Below, in pieces: positions 34,625 to 42,420 of a stretch of DNA of 64,000 nt. The notes below the pieces were generated by a model that had not been told where the DNA came from, searched no databases, and saw only the letters and a list, made by a program, of their open reading frames with translations. The position numbers and the translations under genes were made by a program. The DNA comes from Desulfovibrio sp. JY (GTDB taxonomy: Bacteria > Desulfobacterota > Desulfovibrionia > Desulfovibrionales > Desulfovibrionaceae): assembly GCA_021730285.1 (NCBI GenBank), contig CP082962.1, positions 3,038,001 through 3,102,000 on the forward strand, written 5' to 3'. Each line of letters opens with the position of its first letter. Position 1 is the first letter of the stretch.

Positions 34625-35728
34625 ATGGACGCCATGAATTTCAATTTCCTGTGCGACGAGCCGCCCCCGCCGAGCGGGGCCTCGGTCGGCATCATCGGGG
34701 CCGGTCCGTCGGGACTGGCGGCGGCCGGGTATCTCTCGTGCCTCGGCCATGCGGTCGAGGTCTACGACAAGATGCCAAAGCCCGGCGGGCTCATGCTTTT
34801 CGGCATCCCCGGCTACCGCATCCCGCGCGAGCGCATCGAGGCCGGCACTTTGCGCATGGCCCGGCGCTACGGTGTGGTCTTTCACACCCACACGAAAATT
34901 TGTTGCAGCGCGCCGCTTTTCGAGGAAGAGGGCGACCATTTCGCAACCGAGGTCAAGGGCCTTGGCGACATGGTCAAAAAGCACGACGCCATCATGATCG
35001 CCACCGGCTCCTGGAAATCGCGCCGGCTGGAGATCCCGGGCGAGGAACTCCCGGGCGTGCTGTCCGGGCTGGAATTTCTCTTTCCCATCCGGGCCGCACA
35101 CTACTGCGCCCCGAACGTCAAGGCCCCGGACGTGGCCGGCCGGCGGGTGGTGGTCATCGGGGCCGGGCATTCGGCCGTGGACGTGGCCCATGGGGCCGTG
35201 TCCCTGGGCGCGGCATCGGTCGACGTGCTCTACCGGCGCAGCCGCGCGGAGGCCCCCTGCGGCAGCCTCGAAATCGAACGCCTGGAGCGCGCCGGCGCCA
35301 CCTGGAACGAAGGCTGCGTGCCGGTGCGCGTGGTGGGCGAAGAGGCGGTCGCCGGCATCGAATTCAGGCGCGGCGGGGCGCTGGAAAGCCTGCCGGCCGA
35401 CCTGGTGGTGGCGGCCATCGGCGAGGTGGCCACGCCGCCCTTCGCCAAGGAACTCGGGCTCGAATCCGTGCGCAAGGGCGAGGTGCGCTGGCTCAATATG
35501 ACGGCCATCGAAAACGTGTTCGTGGCCGGCGACGCCTTAACCGGCCCGAGCAAGATCGGCAAGGCCGTCTATTCCGGGCTGCGGGCGGCCCGTTCCCTTG
35601 GCAATTGGCTGGAGCTCAAGGCCCAGAACCGGCAGACGGAATTCGCCGCCGACGAGCTTATCAGCCGCGAGGCCGACCGCTTCCCGGGCGGCGGCTTTCG
35701 GGACGCGCCCCGGGTGCGCGGGCTGTAA
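34625..35728 (+). CDS. GltD-like FAD/NAD(P) oxidoreductase
   Basis: A 367-residue flavoprotein resembling the small subunit of glutamate synthase but lacking its N-terminal Fe-S domain. FAD-binding GIIGAGPSGLAAAG (22-35), KPGGLMLFGIPGYRIPR, NAD(P)-binding VVVIGAGHSAVDVAHGA, and the C-terminal FAD motif NVFVAGDALTGPSKIGKAVYSGLRAA are present. Fifteen bases later starts a DmsB-like ferredoxin, so the pair probably forms an electron-transfer module between NAD(P)H and Fe-S carriers. No glutamate synthase large subunit is nearby, so glutamate synthesis is unlikely. Confidence 0.82.
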   Translation: MDAMNFNFLCDEPPPPSGASVGIIGAGPSGLAAAGYLSCLGHAVEVYDKMPKPGGLMLFGIPGYRIPRERIEAGTLRMARRYGVVFHTHTKICCSAPLFEEEGDHFATEVKGLGDMVKKHDAIMIATGSWKSRRLEIPGEELPGVLSGLEFLFPIRAAHYCAPNVKAPDVAGRRVVVIGAGHSAVDVAHGAVSLGAASVDVLYRRSRAEAPCGSLEIERLERAGATWNEGCVPVRVVGEEAVAGIEFRRGGALESLPADLVVAAIGEVATPPFAKELGLESVRKGEVRWLNMTAIENVFVAGDALTGPSKIGKAVYSGLRAARSLGNWLELKAQNRQTEFAADELISREADRFPGGGFRDAPRVRGL

Positions 35729-35743
35729 CGGACGGACGTCACC

Positions 35744-36274
35744 ATGACCGCGCGCAAGACGCTTTACATCGACTATTCCAAATGCATCGGCTGCGAGACC
35801 TGCGAGTATGTCTGCCGGTTCGTCCACGACGTGCCGCGCATCCACATGATCCGGGCCGTCTCGGGCCTCATGGCCCCGTTGTACTGCCGGCACTGCGCCG
35901 AGCCCAATTGCGCCAAGGTCTGCAAGCGCGGGGCCATCCGCCGCGACGTGGACGGGGCCATGGTGCTCCAGCCCATGCTGTGCCGGGGCTGCGAGTCGCG
36001 CCAGTGCATGCTGGCCTGCCCGTACATGGCCGTTTTCGAGACGGACAAGGGCGTCATGGTGGTCAAATGCGACCTGTGCGCCGCCCGCCGGCAGATCGGC
36101 CAGGAACCGGCCTGCGCCCAGATGTGTCCCTGCGGGGCCATTCATTACGTCGCGCCGGACGACATCCCGGCTTTGGCCTGCGAAGCGGCCCAGGACGCCG
36201 AGGAGCGGGTGTTGGCCTGCCTGCGTCCCCCGAAAAAAAACGGGAATCCGGGCGGAGGCGGCCAAACGTCTTGA
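35744..36274 (+). CDS. DmsB/HycB-like ferredoxin with four 4Fe-4S motifs
   Basis: A 176-residue iron-sulfur protein with 16 or more cysteines grouped in four clusters: CIGCETCEYVC (near 14-24), CRHCAEPNCAKVC (near 49-61), CRGCESRQCMLAC (near 81-93), and CDLCAARRQ...CAQMC with CGAI. This layout matches electron-transfer subunits of DMSO-reductase-family enzymes, formate lyases and aldehyde oxidoreductases. Here no catalytic subunit is adjacent; the partner appears to be the upstream flavoprotein. No signal peptide, so cytoplasmic. The tail is Pro/Gly-rich. Confidence 0.88.
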   Translation: MTARKTLYIDYSKCIGCETCEYVCRFVHDVPRIHMIRAVSGLMAPLYCRHCAEPNCAKVCKRGAIRRDVDGAMVLQPMLCRGCESRQCMLACPYMAVFETDKGVMVVKCDLCAARRQIGQEPACAQMCPCGAIHYVAPDDIPALACEAAQDAEERVLACLRPPKKNGNPGGGGQTS

Positions 36275-36362
36275 CCTCGCCGGAAAAGACCGTCACCCCA
36301 GCCGTACAACGCAAGCATCAATCGTAATACCGGCCGGCAGCGGCCGGCGCGGGAGGACAGAC

Positions 36363-36971
36363 GTGCACACACCCGAACAGGATGAAGCAGCCCTCGCCAA
36401 GGCCGAGGCCATCCACCAGACTGCCCTGGAAGCCCTGGAACGCAAGGAATTCGATGCCGCCCGGGACGGTTTTCTCAAGGCCCTCGAAGCCTTCCTTTCC
36501 CTGGACGATGCCGTGGGACAGGCCATGAGCCAGCATAACCTGGGATTGACCAGCCAGGAGATGGGTGATTTGGCCAAGGCTCGGGAATGGCTGGAAAAAT
36601 CCCTGGCCATCAGCGAAAAGGAAGAACTCGAAGGCGGCATCACCGTCACCTGCCATCAGCTCGGCGTGGTGGCCCAGATGGCCGAGGACTACCCCAAGGC
36701 CGTCGAATGCTACGAGCGCGCCCTGGCCCTCGAGGAAAAAAGCGGCAACATCGCCGGAGAAGCCAGGACCTGCCACCAGCTCGGTCTCGTCGCCAACTAC
36801 CAGGGCGATCTGGAAGCCGCCAAGGTCTGGTACGCCCGGGCCGTGGCCATCTTCGAGGAACTGGGCGACAAGGAAAACGCCGGCAAGACCAACAAACTGC
36901 TCGATTTTCTCACCGACTTCGAACGCAAGGGCAGCCACGAAGGCCACTCCGGCCCCTGCAGTCACGCCTAG
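36363..36971 (+). CDS. TPR-repeat protein
   Basis: A 202-residue cytoplasmic protein with four consecutive tetratricopeptide units of the TPR_12 type, for example HQLGVVAQMAEDYPKAVECYERALALEEKSGN. Start is GTG, with GGGAGGA upstream. The end is His/Ser-rich (SHEGHSGPCSHA). Probably a protein-interaction scaffold. It is about 90 bases after the ferredoxin gene and followed by a repeat cluster. Confidence 0.82.
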   Translation: MHTPEQDEAALAKAEAIHQTALEALERKEFDAARDGFLKALEAFLSLDDAVGQAMSQHNLGLTSQEMGDLAKAREWLEKSLAISEKEELEGGITVTCHQLGVVAQMAEDYPKAVECYERALALEEKSGNIAGEARTCHQLGLVANYQGDLEAAKVWYARAVAIFEELGDKENAGKTNKLLDFLTDFERKGSHEGHSGPCSHA

Positions 36972-36984
36972 CTGTCGAGCGGCG

Positions 36985-37045
36985 CGAGACTGGGGCTCTG
37001 CCCCAGACCCCGCCGGGAGGCCGAGGGCCCCCCGGGCCCCCCATC
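36985..37045 (+). repeat. Repeat family B element (copy 1)
   Basis: GC-rich hairpin chain beginning 14 bases after the TPR stop: TGGGGCTCTGCCCCA, then GACCCCGCCGGG..., then GGGCCCCCCGGGCCCCCC. Same module order as at 37385-37475 (reverse strand), 51022-51080 and 63058-63150, but without the middle hairpin. It continues with CCGGTGTGCTTTGG, shared with copy 4. Confidence 0.6.
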
Positions 37046-37101
37046 CGGTGTGCTTTGGCTGGGCGGAAGGCTTGGCTGGCGGCGGGGGGGGGGAAGTGCG
37101 G

Positions 37102-37205
37102 AGAAGATGGAGGCGGAATTTGTCGGGACGGTGCATGTCGCTTCGCGACAAGCTCGTCCCAGGCAAATTCCGCCTCCACCACGCCGGTCGCCCCTGCGGG
37201 GCGAC
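37102..37205. repeat. Repeat family C structured element (copy 1)
   Basis: A 104-base element with nested pairing: GGCGGAATTTG with CAAATTCCGCC, GGGACG with CGTCCC, and GTCGC-TTC-GCGAC at the tip, followed by a GTCGCCCC/GGGGCGAC hairpin. A second copy lies at 63198-63300. The two are almost identical, except for a paired change in the outer stem (GAGG...CCTC versus GCGG...CCGC). Confidence 0.75.
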
Positions 37206-37264
37206 ATTCGGAGAACATCTCTTCTTAATTCTCTTAAAATGCGGCGCTTCGCCGCTGGCGTGGT

Positions 37265-37335
37265 TGTTGCCGCAATCGTGTCCGGCGTCGAGGGGCGAAA
37301 GCCCCTCGTGCCGCCGGGCCGATTGCGGCAACAAG
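37265..37335. repeat. Nested 15-bp inverted repeat
   Basis: Arms TTGTTGCCGCAATCG (37265-37279) and its exact reverse complement (37321-37335) enclose CCGGCG/CGCCGG and an inner hairpin GAGGGGC-GAAA-GCCCCTC. The three-tier design resembles family C. No gene overlaps it. Confidence 0.65.
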
Positions 37336-37381
37336 CGTCTGGTCTCCCGCCGTCCCACCGCGCCTTCGCCCGGCAGAGCGT

Positions 37382-37475
37382 GAAGGGGGGACCGGGGGGC
37401 ATCAAGCCCCCCGGCGGTGGGGTGCAGGGGAGGCAGCGCCTCCCCTGCCGGGGTCTGGGGCGGAGCCCCAGCCAG
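37382..37475 (-). repeat. Repeat family B element (copy 2)
   Basis: Read on the minus strand, it starts 13 bases after the DASS stop: GGGGCTCCGCCCC, then GGGGAGGCGCTGCCTCCCC, then CCGGGGGGCTTGATGCCCCCCGG. This is the most complete copy, with all three hairpins. Confidence 0.65.
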
Positions 37476-37487
37476 TGAGTGCGTGCT

Positions 37488-38993
37488 TTATTTCGGTGCG
37501 ATGGCCCAGGCGGGCAGGTGGGACAGGTCGATGCCCCACAGCATCGGCATGAGGTAGAAGGTCATGCAGGTGATGATGAAGATGCCGAAGACATTGAGCC
37601 AGAATCCGGCCTTGCACATCTGTCCTATACTGACGCAGCCGCTGCCGAAGACGACGGCGTTTGGCGGCGTGGCCACGGGCAGCATGAAGGCGAAGGAGGC
37701 GGCCACGCAGGCGCCGATGATGGTGGCGTAGGGGTTGATGCCGAGCGCCACGGCGGCGCTGCCCATGATCGGGATGAGCAGGGTGGCGGTGGCGGTGTTG
37801 GAGGTCAGTTCGGTCATGAAGATGGTGATGGCCACCACGAGCATGACGAACAGCACCGGGGCCATGCCCTGCAGGGTGGACAGGTTGCCGGCGATCCAGT
37901 CGGCCAGGCCGGTCTTGGTGAAGCCGTTGGCGATGGCCAGGCCGCCGCCGAAGAGCAGGATCACGTCCCAGGGGATTTTCACGGCGGTCTTCCAGTCGAG
38001 GAGGAACTTGCCGTTCTTGAAGTCCGTGGGCAGGGCGAAGAGGATCAGCGCGCCGACGATGCCGATGGTGGCGTCGTGGACCATGCTGAGCGCGGGGATT
38101 TTGACGAATCCGCGCACGATCCAGCAAAAGCCCACGAAGCAGCCCACGGCCACGATCCACTTTTCCTCTTTCTTCATGGGGCCAAGCAGTTCGAGCTCGT
38201 GGTCGATGATCTGCTCGCCGCCGGCCAGGGTGAGCTCGCCCATGGGGAACAGGACGCGGGTGAGCAGGTACCAGCAGAAAAGCAGGGTGATGAGCGCCAG
38301 GGGCACGCCGAAGGCCATCCACTGGGCGAAGCCGATGTGCTGGCCGTACATCTTGCCGATCATGGCGACCATGATGACGTTGGGCGGAGTGCCGATGATG
38401 GTGGCCACGCCGCCGATGGAGGCGGCGTAGGCGATGCCGAGCATGAGCGCGGTGCCGAAGTTGTATTCCGGACCCGAGCCGGAGCCGTGCTTGAGGTCAT
38501 GGCCTTCGAAGCCGAAGGCCTGCTGGATGACGGCCAGGCCGATGGGCACCATCATCATGGTGGTGGCGGTGTTGCTCACCCACATGGACAGGAAGGCCGT
38601 TGCCGCCATGAAGCCGAAGATCATGCGGCTTGGGCTCACGCCGACGAGTTTGATGGTCCTGAGCGCGATGCGCCGGTGCAGGTTCCAGCGCTCCATGGTG
38701 ACGGCGATGAAAAAGCCGCCCATGAAGAGGTAGATGAGGTGGTCGGCGTAAGGCGCCGTGGCCGCTTTGGACGGCATGATCTTCAGGAGCGGAAACAGGG
38801 CGATGGGCAGCAAACTGGTGGCCGGAATGGGAATGGCTTCCGTGATCCACCAGATGGCCATCAATGCCGTTACGGCCGCCACGCGTTGGGCTTCCGGCTT
38901 CATGCCCGGCGGCAGCGGCATGAGCAGCAAGATGATGAACACCACGGGGCCAAGGAAGAAACCGACCTTGTTGGCTGTGTGATACTGACGCAC
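37488..38993 (-). CDS. DASS/SLC13-family anion:sodium symporter
   Basis: A 501-residue inner-membrane transporter with about eleven segments and the family's duplicated SNT motifs (MWVSNTATTMMMVPIGLAV and ELTSNTATATLLIPIMG). The C-terminal signature ASFAFMLPVATPPNAVVFGSG and internal ASIGGVATIIGTPPNVIMVAM are intact. Members carry sulfate or C4-dicarboxylates with Na+; in a sulfate reducer either is possible, and the dicarboxylate group seems more likely from the GTPPN motif. It is divergent from a TetR gene with a palindrome between them. Confidence 0.9.
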   Translation of the reverse strand: MRQYHTANKVGFFLGPVVFIILLLMPLPPGMKPEAQRVAAVTALMAIWWITEAIPIPATSLLPIALFPLLKIMPSKAATAPYADHLIYLFMGGFFIAVTMERWNLHRRIALRTIKLVGVSPSRMIFGFMAATAFLSMWVSNTATTMMMVPIGLAVIQQAFGFEGHDLKHGSGSGPEYNFGTALMLGIAYAASIGGVATIIGTPPNVIMVAMIGKMYGQHIGFAQWMAFGVPLALITLLFCWYLLTRVLFPMGELTLAGGEQIIDHELELLGPMKKEEKWIVAVGCFVGFCWIVRGFVKIPALSMVHDATIGIVGALILFALPTDFKNGKFLLDWKTAVKIPWDVILLFGGGLAIANGFTKTGLADWIAGNLSTLQGMAPVLFVMLVVAITIFMTELTSNTATATLLIPIMGSAAVALGINPYATIIGACVAASFAFMLPVATPPNAVVFGSGCVSIGQMCKAGFWLNVFGIFIITCMTFYLMPMLWGIDLSHLPAWAIAPK

Positions 38994-39286
38994 AAAACCC
39001 CCCTCTACGTTAAGGAAACAATGCCATGCCGGCGGATTCCGCAGGGAACCGTCCGGCCTTCGCGTCCGCGCTCCGGAGTCTGCTTCCCGGGAGCGTCGGA
39101 CACGTTCGCCTCATTGTCTGGGTGCGTTCTCACAGAACCGGACCGCGACTGCGCGCGGGGGCAATGCGCGGTCGCCATGTGGGGTGGCCGGAGCCGTCGG
39201 AGGCCGGGCGCTCTCCCGCAAACGGCATGGCGGGAAGGCGTGGCGGACGGATGCATTGCAGTGGAAAGAGCATAACATGGGTTGAT

Positions 39287-39300
39287 TGATTGGTCAATCA
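39287..39300. promoter_or_regulatory. Candidate TetR operator
   Basis: TGATTGGTCAATCA has six-base arms TGATTG/CAATCA around GT. It sits upstream of the TetR gene in the region divergent from the DASS gene, about 80 bases before the TetR start. This is the usual place for autoregulation. Confidence 0.5.
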
Positions 39301-39380
39301 GCCTAGAAAAAAAACTGGGGTTCCGGCTGATTGCGCCAGTCTTGCTAATGGCCGGCGAGTGCCCTAAGGTGCGACTCTCC

Positions 39381-40124
39381 ATGAAACGATCTCAAAATGA
39401 AACGTCAAACGCGCCATCCGAACCCGACGCTTCCGCCCGGGAGATGGAGCCTTTCGTACCGAGTGCGGGAGGCGATGCGGTGTCGGGCGGGGCCGGCAAG
39501 AAGGAGCGCATCCTGCGCGCGGCCCAGGCCATGTTCGGCCGTCACGGCTTTGCCAACACGACCATGAAGATGATCGCCGAGGAGGCCGGGGTGGCTTTCG
39601 GGCTGGTGGCCCATCATTTCGGGGGCAAGGAGAACCTGTTCATCACCGCCGGGTTCGACATGATCGGGCGGCTACTGACCCGGGTACGGGAAGAAGCGAG
39701 CGATGCGGAGTCGGGCTATGACGCGCTGACCCGGTTCATACGGGCCTATCTGCGCTTTACCCTCGACAATCCCGAGACGTTTCCCGTGCTCATCCGGTGT
39801 TCGCCTTTCGGGGAGCTTGGCGGGGACGACCACAAAGCGCTTGTGGCGGAAAAATTCGACCTGATTTTCGACGAGATCGCCGGCCATTTGAAGCGCGGTA
39901 TGGACGACGGTTCCATTCGTCTTTTGCCGGTGCGCAAGACGGCGCTGCTGCTCTATGGCAACATCCTGACCGCCGTGCGCACCCACTTCATCACGCCCTA
40001 CAAGTTCGCCGGTCTCTACGAGGAGACGCTACGCTACGTGCAGCACGCCGTGGCCAATCCCGAGGGGCTCGGGCGCGAAGCGGTCTTTCGCCGCAAGTTC
40101 CAGCATTTGTCGCTGATCGACTAA
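39381..40124 (+). CDS. TetR-family transcriptional regulator
   Basis: A 247-residue repressor-type protein. After an unusual 35-residue polar extension (MKRSQNETSNAPSEPDAS), the TetR helix-turn-helix reads KKERILRAAQAMFGRHGFANTTMKMIAEEAGVAFGLVAHHFGGKENLF. The remainder is a ligand-binding and dimer domain. The start was chosen at 39381; upstream codons lack similarity and span the palindrome. It probably represses itself and/or the divergent DASS transporter. Confidence 0.86.
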   Translation: MKRSQNETSNAPSEPDASAREMEPFVPSAGGDAVSGGAGKKERILRAAQAMFGRHGFANTTMKMIAEEAGVAFGLVAHHFGGKENLFITAGFDMIGRLLTRVREEASDAESGYDALTRFIRAYLRFTLDNPETFPVLIRCSPFGELGGDDHKALVAEKFDLIFDEIAGHLKRGMDDGSIRLLPVRKTALLLYGNILTAVRTHFITPYKFAGLYEETLRYVQHAVANPEGLGREAVFRRKFQHLSLID

Positions 40125-40243
40125 GGGGCGTCGCGCAAGGCCTGTTGGGAATCCATTTTGAAAAATGGTTTCCCACAGTTTTCGTTAGAGCCCCATTCTC
40201 TCGCAACCGAGTTTCAATACAAGAAGTTGAGGAAGGGGAGAGC

Positions 40244-40284
40244 GCGAGAGGGGAGAACCCTTTTCAAAGGGTTTCCCCTCTCGC
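40244..40284 (-). terminator. Repeat family A hairpin (41-base variant, copy 2)
   Basis: Reverse complement of the 2711-2751 hairpin with one loop base different. Read on the minus strand it follows the Sel1 gene stop by 27 bases and is followed by GCTCTCCCCTTCCT, as in the other copy. It probably terminates the DUF2905-AI-2E-Sel1 operon, and may work for the convergent TetR gene too. Confidence 0.65.
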
Positions 40285-40311
40285 ATTGTCTTCTCTATCT
40301 TCTCTTCTCTC

Positions 40312-40920
40312 TTATTTGCGGGGGGCCCATTGGCTGGCCATGGTCTTGATGGAGGCGATCTGGCGCTGGGTCAGCATGCCCTGGATCTGGTCGCGCAGGG
40401 CCTGGGCCCCGGGCTTGTCCTCGGGCGGCAGGTCGGCGGCGCCGGCGGCCAGGAGGGACCAAAAATAGGCTTTGACCGGATTTTGGGCCACGCCCTTGCC
40501 GTACAGGTACAGGGTGGCGAGCAGGTATTGGGCGCCGCCTTTGCCGGCAAGGGCGGCTTCGGTCAAAAGCTTGGCCGCGTCCTCGAAATTCTGGGGCACG
40601 CCCTGGCCGTAGTAGAGGAGCTTGCCCAGGCAGTACTGGCCGTCGGGATTGCCGGAAGCGGCGGATTTTTTGAACCACTCCGCAGCCTTGGCATAGTCCT
40701 GCGGGACGCCAAGACCGGTGTAGTACATGGCTGCCACCTGGTTTTGCACGGCGGCGTCGCCGGCATCGGCCAGGGGCAGGAATTCCTCGAGGGCCTTGGC
40801 GTAATCGCCGGCGCGATAGGCCTGCTTGCCTTCCTCGAGTCCGGCCCGGGCCAGGCCGGGCAGCGCCAGACACAGCACAACGACCAGCCCTTTCACCAGC
40901 CGGGGGAGATACCGTCGCAT
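40312..40920 (-). CDS. Sel1-repeat exported protein
   Basis: A 202-residue precursor. Sec signal MRRYLPRLVKGLVVVLCLALPGLARA (cleavage near 26). The mature part has three to four Sel1-like repeats, e.g. AAMYYTGLGVPQDYAKAAEWFKKSAASGNPDGQYCLGKLLYYGQGVPQNFEDAAKLL. Such proteins are periplasmic adaptors. It is 2 bases after the AI-2E family gene, so co-translated. No function is predictable. Confidence 0.82.
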   Translation of the reverse strand: MRRYLPRLVKGLVVVLCLALPGLARAGLEEGKQAYRAGDYAKALEEFLPLADAGDAAVQNQVAAMYYTGLGVPQDYAKAAEWFKKSAASGNPDGQYCLGKLLYYGQGVPQNFEDAAKLLTEAALAGKGGAQYLLATLYLYGKGVAQNPVKAYFWSLLAAGAADLPPEDKPGAQALRDQIQGMLTQRQIASIKTMASQWAPRK

Positions 40921-40922
40921 GC

Positions 40923-42044
40923 TTATTTTTTCCCGTGACCGGCTTTCGCTTTGGTGTCGTCCGGGCGGCAGTTGGCGCTTTTTTCCCCGGGCAGGCACTG
41001 TTGCAGGTCGTTGCCGAGGATGACGTAGCGGAAGATGAACACCGACACCGGCACCCCGAGCACCATGCCCCACAAGCCGAAGAGCTTGTGCCCCACGTAG
41101 AGGATCATCAGCGTGACCAGCGGGCTGATCTTGAACATGGCGGCCACGATGCGGGGGTTTAGGATGTAGGTCTCGATGGTGTGCACGATGATGATCATGA
41201 CGATGGCCCACAGGGCGTGGTGGGGGCCCGTGGTGTTGACGGCCACGAGCACGATGGGGGCCGAGGAGATGAACGTGCCGAGCACCGGGATCAGGCCGCA
41301 GAAGAAAACCACCGTGGACAGGAGCATCACGGGTTGGATACCGAGGAAATGCATGCCGATGGCGGTCAGTATCGTGTTGACCGCGGCGATCAGCATCTGG
41401 GCGCGAAACCCCATGCCGACCACCACCGCGAAACGCACCACGCTGCGGGCCGTGACGTCGTAGATGTCGCGCAGCCGCGAATCGCGCATGGCGATGGTCT
41501 TGGCCCGGAGGTTGGGGAAGTCGAGCATGATGAGGAAGCTGAAAAGCGTGCCCAGGAGGAACGTCGAAACGTAGGTGGAAATCTGGTTGAAGGAGTTGAC
41601 GGCGATGGTGAAAAGCGTCTGCGCCTTGACGCCGACCAGGGCCTCGATGCTCAGGTAATCCTTGACCTTGGCGATGGGCGCGGCCATGTCCGGGGCCAGC
41701 CAGGCCCAGTTGTCCAGGTGGCCGCGCAGGGTCTCCAGGGTGTCGGGCAGCTTTTTGAGGAACGACGTCGATTCGCTGCCGAGCTTGGGCAGCACCGAGG
41801 AGACGATGGTGAGCACCACGGTCACGAACACGATGTAGACCACGGCGGCCCACAGGGTGCGCGGCAACTTGGTTTTGACGGCCAGGGTGTGGATGAGGCC
41901 GTTAAAAAGGAAGCACAGGATGTAGGTGATGAAGACCAGTCCGAACAGGCCATAAAAGTTGGCCAGCCAGACCAGACCGAAAAAGGCGGCCCAAATGGTG
42001 AGGGTCTTGTTGGTGCGCAAGAACTGGACGATGTCGAATGCCAT
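40923..42044 (-). CDS. AI-2E-family (PF01594) transporter
   Basis: A 373-residue membrane protein with about eight segments. The C-terminal core GLIPVLGTFISSAPIVLVAV...HTIETYILNPRIVAAMFKISPLVTLMILYVGHKLFGLWGMVLGVPVSVFIFRYV is diagnostic. Family members include TqsA-like proteins and Na+/H+ antiporters, so the AI-2 link is not proven. The charged tail holds Cys residues (QQCLPGEKSANC). It is the middle gene of DUF2905-AI-2E-Sel1. Confidence 0.87.
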   Translation of the reverse strand: MAFDIVQFLRTNKTLTIWAAFFGLVWLANFYGLFGLVFITYILCFLFNGLIHTLAVKTKLPRTLWAAVVYIVFVTVVLTIVSSVLPKLGSESTSFLKKLPDTLETLRGHLDNWAWLAPDMAAPIAKVKDYLSIEALVGVKAQTLFTIAVNSFNQISTYVSTFLLGTLFSFLIMLDFPNLRAKTIAMRDSRLRDIYDVTARSVVRFAVVVGMGFRAQMLIAAVNTILTAIGMHFLGIQPVMLLSTVVFFCGLIPVLGTFISSAPIVLVAVNTTGPHHALWAIVMIIIVHTIETYILNPRIVAAMFKISPLVTLMILYVGHKLFGLWGMVLGVPVSVFIFRYVILGNDLQQCLPGEKSANCRPDDTKAKAGHGKK

Positions 42045-42112
42045 GGTGAAGGGCAGTCGCTAGCACAAAAAAGTGCGGTGGACAATCGCAACCATGCAGG
42101 AAACGCCGATTG

Positions 42113-42358
42113 TCATTTGCGGAAGATCCAGGCCAGAACCGTGAGGGCGATGCTCACCACAAGGCAGGTGACCCAGGGAAAATAAAAGGAAAAACCCTCG
42201 CCCCGGTAGCGGATGTCGCCGGGCAGCCGGAAAAGGGGAAAACGCTGCCACAGCCCCTGCCAGAATCCCGGCCGGTCGGCCAGGAGAAGGACCGCCAGCC
42301 CCAGGCAGGCCACAGCGAGGCCCACCACCAAAAGAACCTTGCCGACCGCGTGATTCAT
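42113..42358 (-). CDS. DUF2905 small membrane protein
   Basis: An 81-residue protein with two membrane helices separated by the family loop FPLFRLPGDIRYRGEGFSFYFPW. The function of DUF2905 is unknown. It lies 68 bases upstream of the AI-2E gene on the same strand and back-to-back with an aminotransferase gene. Confidence 0.83.
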   Translation of the reverse strand: MNHAVGKVLLVVGLAVACLGLAVLLLADRPGFWQGLWQRFPLFRLPGDIRYRGEGFSFYFPWVTCLVVSIALTVLAWIFRK

Positions 42359-42420
42359 GGGTATGTCCGCTTGTTTTCGATTCCCCAACCTATCCATCCT
42401 TGAAAAGGAAAGCAAACGCC

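Noticed and set aside
36910-37218. 102-codon minus-strand frame with VVEAEFAWDELVAKRHAPS, repeated in a frame near 63.2 kb
   Set aside because: The apparent protein similarity comes only from translating the family C repeat; other frames of the repeat are open too.
36972-37487. CRISPR array or insertion sequence in the hairpin cluster
   Set aside because: Elements are different palindromes, not equal direct repeats with spacers, and no transposase frame or terminal inverted repeats bound the region.
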